A stretch of DNA of 6,133 nucleotides from Bacteroidota bacterium. GTDB taxonomy: Bacteria > Bacteroidota > Bacteroidia > NS11-12g > UBA955. The translations under genes were made by a program, and so were the position numbers. Position 1 is the first letter of the stretch, and each line of letters starts with the position of its first letter. The DNA is taken from positions 1 to 6,133 of the forward strand of contig JAIYBO010000129.1 in the NCBI GenBank assembly GCA_027488495.1. The letters are read 5' to 3'. The notes beneath the pieces were generated by a model, which was given only the letters and a program-made list of their open reading frames with translations, was not told the DNA's origin and made no database searches. Below, one piece after another: positions 1 through 4,475 of the stretch.

Positions 1-792
1 ACATGATTTACCTGTTAAATATTCAAAAGCAGATTCCAAATTGCTTGTGTACTTTACCACAAACCATAAATTGGAATACGCCGATTTACCGTATTGTTTT
101 TCAATCTGATACCAAATACGCCGACCATAAACCTGTTGGGCGATGGGCTCAATGACGTTGATGTTCTTAAAACTGCCTTTGTTTTGAAAGTACCTGTATT
201 CAGCCTCAGCATGAATGTCCCATCCCAATGAAGCCCAATGGGCGAAAAAGCCCTGTGAAAACCAATTGGGTATTTTGTAATTGCCAGAACGACTCATTTT
301 TTGCTGAATGCTGCTGCCATTCAAAAACTCATTCACAACAAAATGAGCCAAGCAATATCTGATTTGCAAGCGAATTTGGCTGAATTGCGTACCCATGAAA
401 ATGGGGTAGTGATTGGTCGTTGCTGTCGTATTGCTTTTTAAAAATCGTTCTGTCCATACCGTGTGCTTTTGTAATGCAATTTGGTAAGGAACAACTTGGT
501 TGAAAAGTTGGATGTGAAAATGAGCAGATGATCTATACCCCAAAAGGGTCTCTAACTCTTGAATGTCTTTACTACAAACTGCGAAAACCGAATCTAGGGT
601 AGTCGCTGGGATTTCGACTTGTGGTTCCTCAATTTCGGATTTTACGTCTACCACAATTCTATTGAATTGGTAGGTTTGGGAATGTAGTGAACATGGTAAT
701 AGGATTGAAATAATTGTGAATGCTATGAACACCCAGCTTTTAACAAGTCGAAAAAAGGAAAGGTTGCTAAAACAGAATTCACACATTTTCAT
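1..792 (-). CDS. Exported protein, N-terminal part; resembles the degenerate peptidase-like domain of Bacteroidota TolB/PD40-like proteins (partial)
   Basis: An open frame of 264 codons starts at ATG 792 and leaves the window at base 1 without a stop. Residues 1-39 look like a signal peptide: basic residues (R15, K18), a hydrophobic run at about 20-33, then a likely cleavage after Ser-Gln (38-39). The first ATG gives the longest frame; M3 (base 786) is also possible. The region at about 174-262 has the layout I know from the front domain of Bacteroidota TolB-like proteins: IPNWFSQGFFAHW, then GWDIHAE, a short Tyr/Phe-rich stretch, YGRRIWYQIEKQYG, and a closing SAFEYLTG. In those proteins this domain is a gluzincin-type (peptidase MA-like) fold followed by beta-propeller PD40 repeats, which would lie outside the window. 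The usual HExxH is not present; the matching stretch (145-150) reads RYCLAH. It is therefore probably not an active peptidase. The frame is certain, the family is inferred, and the function is unknown. Confidence 0.6.
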   Translation of the reverse strand, partial: MKMCEFCFSNLSFFRLVKSWVFIAFTIISILLPCSLHSQTYQFNRIVVDVKSEIEEPQVEIPATTLDSVFAVCSKDIQELETLLGYRSSAHFHIQLFNQVVPYQIALQKHTVWTERFLKSNTTATTNHYPIFMGTQFSQIRLQIRYCLAHFVVNEFLNGSSIQQKMSRSGNYKIPNWFSQGFFAHWASLGWDIHAEAEYRYFQNKGSFKNINVIEPIAQQVYGRRIWYQIEKQYGKSAYSNLWFVVKYTSNLESAFEYLTGKSC

Positions 793-802
793 GGCTGTGT
801 GT

Positions 803-834
803 CGAAGATACGAACAACAAACCCCAATCGCAAA
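803..834 (-). promoter_or_regulatory. Bacteroidota-type promoter for the leftmost minus-strand gene
   Basis: Read on the minus strand, TTTG (834-831) is followed by exactly 20 nt and then TATCTTCG (810-803), one mismatch from the TAnnTTTG -7 box. The ATG at 792 follows after 10 nt, so the 5' leader would be only a few bases. The same TTTG-N20-box spacing recurs in front of the lipocalin-like gene. Confidence 0.55.
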
Positions 835-848
835 TGACACAATCTACT

Positions 849-856
849 TACCTTTG
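849..856 (+). promoter_or_regulatory. -7 promoter box TACCTTTG of rocD, almost leaderless start
   Basis: A perfect TAnnTTTG match ends 5 nt before the rocD ATG at 862. Transcription normally begins a few bases after this box, so the mRNA should start at or next to the start codon, leaving no room for a ribosome-binding site. No good -33 TTG is seen at 19-21 nt spacing. The upstream part of this promoter overlaps the promoter of the divergent gene. Confidence 0.55.
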
Positions 857-861
857 TAACC

Positions 862-2088
862 ATGAATTCATCCACAACAAACCATTTTATTGAATTAGAA
901 AATCAATATGGAGCGCACAATTACCATCCATTGCCAGTAGTATTATCAAGGGGTAAGGGCGTTTTTGTTTGGGATGTTGATGGCAAACGGTATTTCGATT
1001 TTTTATCAGCTTACTCTGCGGTGAATCAAGGTCATTGTCATCCCAAAATCATTGCCGCACTGCAACATCAAAGCGAAAGAATTACATTGACAAGTAGGGC
1101 GTTCCACAATGATCAATTGGGTCCGTTTGAAAAGTATATCACTGAATTATTGGGATATGATCGTGTTTTGCCTATGAATACAGGCGTTGAAGGGGGAGAA
1201 ACGGCCATTAAGCTCGCGAGAAAATGGGGATACCAAGTAAAGGGAATACCTGCAAACCAAGCGAAAATCGGATTTGCTTCCGGGAATTTCTGGGGTAGGA
1301 CAATAGCCGCAATTTCTACATCGCAAGACATTGATAGTTATGGGGATTTTGGGCCATTTGTGCCTGGATTCGAAATCGTGCCGTACAATGATTTGGAAGC
1401 ATTGGATCGTTTGTTGCAAAATGGGGATGTAGCTGCATTTATGGTAGAACCCATTCAAGGTGAGGCTGGTGTGATAGTTCCAGACGATGATTATTTGAAA
1501 GGCGTCCGTTCTTTATGTAACAAATACAATGTATTGTTTATTGCCGATGAAGTCCAAACAGGATTGGGAAGAACCGGTAAAATGCTGTGTTGCGACCATG
1601 CTGATATCAAGCCCGATATATTGGTTCTTGGAAAAGCACTCGGCGGTGGAGTATTTCCAGTAAGTGCCGTACTTACTAGCGATGAAGTGATGAATGTACT
1701 GCACCCAGGTCAACATGGCTCTACTTTTGGTGGCAATCCAATGGCTTGTGCCGTTGCGATGGCTTCACTGAAAGTGTTGGTTGATGAAAATTTGATCGAT
1801 AATGCGGCCGCTATGGGTGAAGTATTCAGGGAGAACTTAAGAAATATTGCTTCTCCAATTATTTCTGAAGTGAGAGGTAAGGGTTTGTTAAACGCAATCG
1901 ACATCCTTCCATTTGGCAACGGTAAAACGGCATACGATGTGTGTTTGGCATTGAAAGACAATGGGTTGTTGGCCAAACAAACCCATACCCACACCATACG
2001 ATTCGCCCCCCCGTTGACCATTACTAAAGACGAAATACAGAAAGCCTCTGAGATTATATCAAATACAATTCGTGAAATTGCGAAATAA
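862..2088 (+). CDS. rocD: Ornithine aminotransferase (ornithine--oxo-acid transaminase)
   Basis: Cytoplasmic PLP enzyme that moves the delta-amino group of L-ornithine to 2-oxoglutarate, giving glutamate-5-semialdehyde and glutamate; it links arginine/ornithine catabolism to proline and glutamate. The 408 residues cover the whole class-III aminotransferase fold at the usual length. Family blocks appear in order: YGAHNYHPLP (16-25), SAYSAVNQGHCHP (49-61), LPMNTGVEGGETAIKLARKW (103-122), NFWGRT (142-147), VEPIQGEAG (195-203), IADEVQTGLGRTGK (227-240), LGKALGGG (256-263), HGSTFGGNP (285-293) and RFAPPL (380-385). K258 is the PLP Schiff-base lysine, and D229 and Q232 contact the cofactor. Y21, R146 and E201 match, at a constant offset, the human residues Y55, R180 and E235 that select ornithine over other omega-amino substrates, which argues against an acetylornithine or GABA aminotransferase. 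The start follows a -7 box by 5 nt. The next feature, 31 bp on, is a tRNA, and no operon partner is seen. Confidence 0.96.
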   Translation: MNSSTTNHFIELENQYGAHNYHPLPVVLSRGKGVFVWDVDGKRYFDFLSAYSAVNQGHCHPKIIAALQHQSERITLTSRAFHNDQLGPFEKYITELLGYDRVLPMNTGVEGGETAIKLARKWGYQVKGIPANQAKIGFASGNFWGRTIAAISTSQDIDSYGDFGPFVPGFEIVPYNDLEALDRLLQNGDVAAFMVEPIQGEAGVIVPDDDYLKGVRSLCNKYNVLFIADEVQTGLGRTGKMLCCDHADIKPDILVLGKALGGGVFPVSAVLTSDEVMNVLHPGQHGSTFGGNPMACAVAMASLKVLVDENLIDNAAAMGEVFRENLRNIASPIISEVRGKGLLNAIDILPFGNGKTAYDVCLALKDNGLLAKQTHTHTIRFAPPLTITKDEIQKASEIISNTIREIAK

Positions 2089-2104
2089 TATCTAGGAATT
2101 TTCG

Positions 2105-2112
2105 TATTTTTG
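2105..2112 (+). promoter_or_regulatory. -7 promoter box TATTTTTG of the tRNA-Leu gene
   Basis: A perfect TAnnTTTG match lies in the 31-bp gap between the rocD stop and the tRNA, 7 nt before the tRNA 5' end. The precursor would have a 5' leader of only a few bases. No TTG is seen at the expected -33 distance; the nearest is at 2078-2080, 24 nt away. There is no hairpin terminator for rocD in the gap, so rocD read-through may add to tRNA transcription. Confidence 0.5.
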
Positions 2113-2119
2113 CAGTCCA

Positions 2120-2205
2120 GCTCGGGTGGCGGAATAGGTAGACGCGCAGGACTTAAAATCCTGTTTTCAGTAATGAGAGTACGGGTTCGATTCCCGTCCC
2201 GAGCA
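2120..2205 (+). tRNA. tRNA-Leu, anticodon UAA
   Basis: A complete class II tRNA of 86 nt. The acceptor stem GCTCGGG (2120-2126) pairs 7 of 7 with CCCGAGC (2198-2204), followed by discriminator A2205. The D-stem is GCG/CGC (2129-2131 with 2143-2145), with GG at 2137-2138 in the loop. The anticodon stem CAGGA/TCCTG (2147-2151 with 2159-2163) encloses loop CTTAAAA, so the anticodon is TAA at 2154-2156, reading UUA and UUG. A long variable arm (2164-2180) can form a six-pair stem with G-U pairs and a GTAA loop, as expected for leucine tRNA. The T-arm ACGGG-TTCGATT-CCCGT covers 2181-2197. CCA is not encoded (CAA follows), so it must be added after 3' trimming. Confidence 0.98.
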
Positions 2206-2208
2206 CAA

Positions 2209-3213
2209 ATGAAGAAGATTGTATTATCAATCGTTCTAATTGTTGCTATTTCTTGCAATAACCATCGTAATTCGGTAAGATTTATCAGTGAAGCAGATAC
2301 AACCTATTCCGAGGATGTAAGAAGCGTTTCTGCGAAGATCAACCAGAACCCCAATGATGCTGAACTCTATTACAAAAGAGGCAATACGTTTTATTACGAA
2401 AAACGATTCAAAGACGCCATCCTCGATTTTGATGTTGCCATAACACTCAACAACAACCAACCCTTATATCATCTGCGCTGCGCAGAGTCTTGGATTTCAT
2501 TGGATTCAACCAATTCGGAGAAAACCAAATTGCACCTCCTAAAAGCCATTGAATTAAAACCCAATTACTATGCGGCGATGTCTTTGTTGGGTAAGTATTA
2601 CTTGGCAAGACAACAGTACAAAGAAGCCGTAGATAGTTACACGAAACTATTAAACGAACCCGAATTTTCAGATGAGTCTTATGTGATGATTGCTGTGGCG
2701 TATAAAGAACAAAAAGATACGTTGAAAGCCGAAGCGATTATCGATAAAGCGCTCACAGTAAATCCCCAAAATTTTAATGCGGTGATGCAAAAGGTGCTTA
2801 TTCTTTTCAACAGGAATGATGTCCAATTGCTTCAATGGTCAAACAAAGCCATTCGCATGAATGAATTTAGCGATGAAGCATTATACACACATGCCCTGAT
2901 TCTTCAAAAGCAACAAAAGTATTCAGACGCCGTGAGTTATTATGAGCGCGTGGTAAAAGTGAATCCAAATCATACACTGGCTCATTACAACGTGGCAGTG
3001 ATTCAATCTTTGTTTGATAACTATGAGGAAGCCATCGATTGGAGCGATAAAGCATTGGACCTAAATCCCGAATTTGCCCAAGCCATGGCACTCAAAGGCT
3101 ATTGTTACGAAAAAATGGGCAATAAAAAAGCGGCCCTGCAAGAATACAAAGCCGCTTTATCTGTGGATCCTTCCTTGAAATCTGCTAAAGAAGGTTTATT
3201 AAATGTTCGCTAA
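2209..3213 (+). CDS. TPR-repeat lipoprotein
   Basis: A 334-residue lipoprotein made almost entirely of tetratricopeptide repeats. Residues 1-15 are a hydrophobic signal peptide after MKK, ending in AIS before C16, a fair lipobox, so it should be lipid-anchored in the envelope. About eight 34-residue TPR units run from 51 to about 322; the clearest are at 51-84, 119-152, 221-254, 255-288 and 289-322, with the typical A/Y/A spacing and a Pro at the turns (KPNYY, NPQNF, NPNHT, NPEFA, DPSLK). TPRs are protein-interaction scaffolds; the partner is unknown. The frame stays open upstream to 2110 through a TTG, but those 33 codons are translated tRNA-Leu, so ATG 2209 is the true start. It lies 3 nt after the tRNA and has no promoter box of its own, which suggests read-through from the tRNA. 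The stop directly abuts that of the convergent gene. Confidence 0.9.
   Translation: MKKIVLSIVLIVAISCNNHRNSVRFISEADTTYSEDVRSVSAKINQNPNDAELYYKRGNTFYYEKRFKDAILDFDVAITLNNNQPLYHLRCAESWISLDSTNSEKTKLHLLKAIELKPNYYAAMSLLGKYYLARQQYKEAVDSYTKLLNEPEFSDESYVMIAVAYKEQKDTLKAEAIIDKALTVNPQNFNAVMQKVLILFNRNDVQLLQWSNKAIRMNEFSDEALYTHALILQKQQKYSDAVSYYERVVKVNPNHTLAHYNVAVIQSLFDNYEEAIDWSDKALDLNPEFAQAMALKGYCYEKMGNKKAALQEYKAALSVDPSLKSAKEGLLNVR
3124..3158 (-). terminator. Possible intrinsic terminator for the minus-strand lipocalin-like gene, inside the TPR coding sequence
   Basis: Read on the minus strand, AAAGCGGC (3158-3151) can pair perfectly with GCCGCTTT (3134-3127) across a 16-nt loop, and TTTATT follows. The hairpin begins 55 nt past the minus-strand stop at 3214, in the right direction to end that transcript. 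It is fully within the 3' end of the convergent TPR gene, where the codons spell KKAALQEYKAAL, so the inverted repeat may be a coincidence of repeated Lys-Ala-Ala codons. Confidence 0.3.
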
Positions 3214-3675
3214 TCAACGCTTTTTCAATACCACTTTAGAGTATATTTTCTCTGTGGTTCCTCCGAAATTGTAAAGATAAGTTCTGCGAAGAACGATTTG
3301 TTCTCCAGTGAGCGATGCAATGTCCCATGTGTAATTAAAAACAGTCACTTGAACTGCGTCTGCGCTTGCCATGCTCCAAGATTTTTTCTCAGTCAATGAT
3401 TCTGCAGGGTCACATTTTACAGTTGAACGGTTAACTTCAACTTGTGAGGTGGAAATGAAGTTGTAGAAATCGTCTTTCGCACAGGCTTCTATGTTATCAA
3501 AATTGTCCTGACTAGAACTGTCATTCCAAGAACTCAACTCCCAAGCGTGCATCATAAATACTTCTTGCTTGGTTTTTCCACTGATGTCAATGGCCCCTGA
3601 ATTGGATCCGCCAGACTCACAAGATGTTGCAAAAAACATTGCAACCGCCGATAAACTAAAAATCAATTTTTTCAT
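3214..3675 (-). CDS. Small lipocalin-like lipoprotein
   Basis: A 153-residue protein with a clear lipoprotein signal peptide: MKK, a hydrophobic run at 4-16, and lipobox ATS before C19. The mature part resembles the Bacteroidota lipocalin-like domain: W45 in HAWELSS, an acidic Asp/Asn/Ser-rich linker, C65 in ACAKDD, C88 in VKCDP, W100, and a final W117-x-I-A-S-L-T-G-E block leading into IVLRR. In that family the two Cys may form a disulfide, and a short beta-barrel is expected. The ligand and role are unknown. A TTG four codons upstream (3687) is in frame, but it overlaps the promoter -7 box, so ATG 3675 is chosen. It lies 43 bp downstream of tcdA on the same strand but has its own promoter. 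Its TGA (3216-3214) touches the TAA of the TPR gene with no gap. Confidence 0.75.
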   Translation of the reverse strand: MKKLIFSLSAVAMFFATSCESGGSNSGAIDISGKTKQEVFMMHAWELSSWNDSSSQDNFDNIEACAKDDFYNFISTSQVEVNRSTVKCDPAESLTEKKSWSMASADAVQVTVFNYTWDIASLTGEQIVLRRTYLYNFGGTTEKIYSKVVLKKR

Positions 3676-3684
3676 AATGTGTTC

Positions 3685-3716
3685 CAAATATAAGTACCGT
3701 TTGCAATCTCCCCAAA
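3685..3716 (-). promoter_or_regulatory. Complete Bacteroidota promoter (-33 and -7) for the lipocalin-like lipoprotein
   Basis: On the minus strand TTTG (3716-3713) is followed by exactly 20 nt and then a perfect TATATTTG (3692-3685). The start codon at 3675 comes 9 nt later, giving an expected leader of about 3-5 nt. The -33 element lies 2 bp downstream of the tcdA stop (3721-3719), so this gene is probably transcribed separately from tcdA as well as by read-through. Confidence 0.65.
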
Positions 3717-3718
3717 CA

Positions 3719-4435
3719 TCATTTCAAATCATTAATTACTTCCGCCGCCATTCTCAGTCCAAAAAGTGCAGGCATGAATGAAATCGTGCCGTAAAATGAC
3801 TTTTTAAAGTTGCTACCGTCGGTCAATCGAACCGAGTCTCTACATAGCTCGCCCTTGTTAAACACCGTTTTAAAACCTGTGTATATGCCATGCTTGTGTA
3901 ATCTTTTCCTGACGTTTTTTGCGAACGGACAGTTGAAGGTATTGCCAATGTCTGTGACATCTACCAGAGACGCATCCAACTTTCCACCGGCACCCATGCT
4001 GGATATCAACCTTTGGCCATTTTCAATGCAGCTTTTGATCAGAAACACTTTGGGAGTCACAGAATCGATGCAATCCATTACGTAATCGTACTTTGCACTG
4101 GCTACCAACTCACGCGTGTGCTCCGGTCTTTGAAAAGAATCAATCACAGTAAGATTTACATCGGGGTTGATATCGCGAATGCGCTCTGCCATTAACGTTG
4201 CTTTTTTGAGGCCCACCGTGCTGGTTAATGCGGGCAATTGTCTGTTTTTATTGGTTTTATCCACGATGTCGCCATCAATGATGGTTAAATTCCCTATCCC
4301 AGCGCGAGCGATAAACTCGGCCGCAAAGCTCCCCACGCCTCCAAGGCCAACAATCAAAACCTTGCTATTCGCCAATTTTTCAACGGAATCTTTTCCAATG
4401 AGCAGTTCGGTGCGTTCTAACCACGATAAATCCAT
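3719..4435 (-). CDS. tcdA: tRNA threonylcarbamoyladenosine dehydratase (TcdA/CsdL/YgdL family)
   Basis: An E1/ThiF-like cytoplasmic enzyme that uses ATP to cyclise t6A at position 37 of ANN-reading tRNAs into ct6A. The 238 residues contain the nucleotide-binding loop GLGGVGS (30-36), the acidic pair D54/D56 (IIDGD), the N62-K-N-R65-Q66 motif that contacts ATP, VGLKKA (74-79), and MDCIDSVTPK (120-129). TcdA-specific blocks follow: MGAGGKLD (147-154), a Val-Asp-Val-Thr-Asp-Ile stretch, and CPFAKNVRKRL, which corresponds to the DPLAxxxRxRL segment of the E. coli protein. These separate it from ThiF and MoeB; the CxxC zinc pairs of those enzymes are not seen. It is about 30 residues shorter than E. 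coli TcdA (268), mainly at the C-terminus. The ATG follows a TAAATTTG box by 5 nt. The sulfur-acceptor partner csdE is not in this window. Confidence 0.9.
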   Translation of the reverse strand: MDLSWLERTELLIGKDSVEKLANSKVLIVGLGGVGSFAAEFIARAGIGNLTIIDGDIVDKTNKNRQLPALTSTVGLKKATLMAERIRDINPDVNLTVIDSFQRPEHTRELVASAKYDYVMDCIDSVTPKVFLIKSCIENGQRLISSMGAGGKLDASLVDVTDIGNTFNCPFAKNVRKRLHKHGIYTGFKTVFNKGELCRDSVRLTDGSNFKKSFYGTISFMPALFGLRMAAEVINDLK

Positions 4436-4440
4436 AACTG

Positions 4441-4448
4441 CAAATTTA
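4441..4448 (-). promoter_or_regulatory. -7 promoter box TAAATTTG of tcdA
   Basis: On the minus strand a perfect TAnnTTTG (4448-4441) stands 5 nt before the tcdA ATG at 4435, predicting an almost leaderless mRNA. No TTTG is found at 19-21 nt further upstream, where the subtilase promoter and start lie. Confidence 0.55.
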
Positions 4449-4461
4449 ACATCATTCTAAG

Positions 4462-4469
4462 TACCTTTG
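4462..4469 (+). promoter_or_regulatory. -7 promoter box TACCTTTG of the subtilase gene
   Basis: A perfect TAnnTTTG, identical to the rocD box, ends 6 nt before the ATG at 4476. The expected -33 region (about 4438-4443) has no TTG and overlaps the tcdA -7 box, so the two divergent promoters cannot easily be occupied together. Confidence 0.55.
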
Positions 4470-4475
4470 TTTTCT

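Noticed and set aside
2089..2119. tRNA gene as a phage or integrative-element attachment site.
   Set aside because: No integrase, no repeat of the tRNA 3' end elsewhere in the window, and ordinary housekeeping genes on both sides.
3281..3294. Perfect hairpin GTTCT-GCGA-AGAAC (GNRA loop) about 70 nt after the TPR stop, considered as a plus-strand terminator.
   Set aside because: The stem is only 5 bp, no T-run follows, and it lies in the coding sequence of the opposite lipocalin-like gene.
3675..3687. Upstream TTG start adding four residues (MEHI) to the lipocalin-like protein.
   Set aside because: The TTG overlaps the 3' end of the -7 promoter box, so it would not be in the transcript; ATG 3675 also gives a standard MKK lipoprotein signal.
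2120..4435. Functional link between tRNA-Leu(UAA) and the nearby tRNA modification gene tcdA.
   Set aside because: ct6A is made on tRNAs reading ANN codons, and this tRNA reads UUA/UUG. Two intervening genes and opposite strands also make the proximity look incidental.
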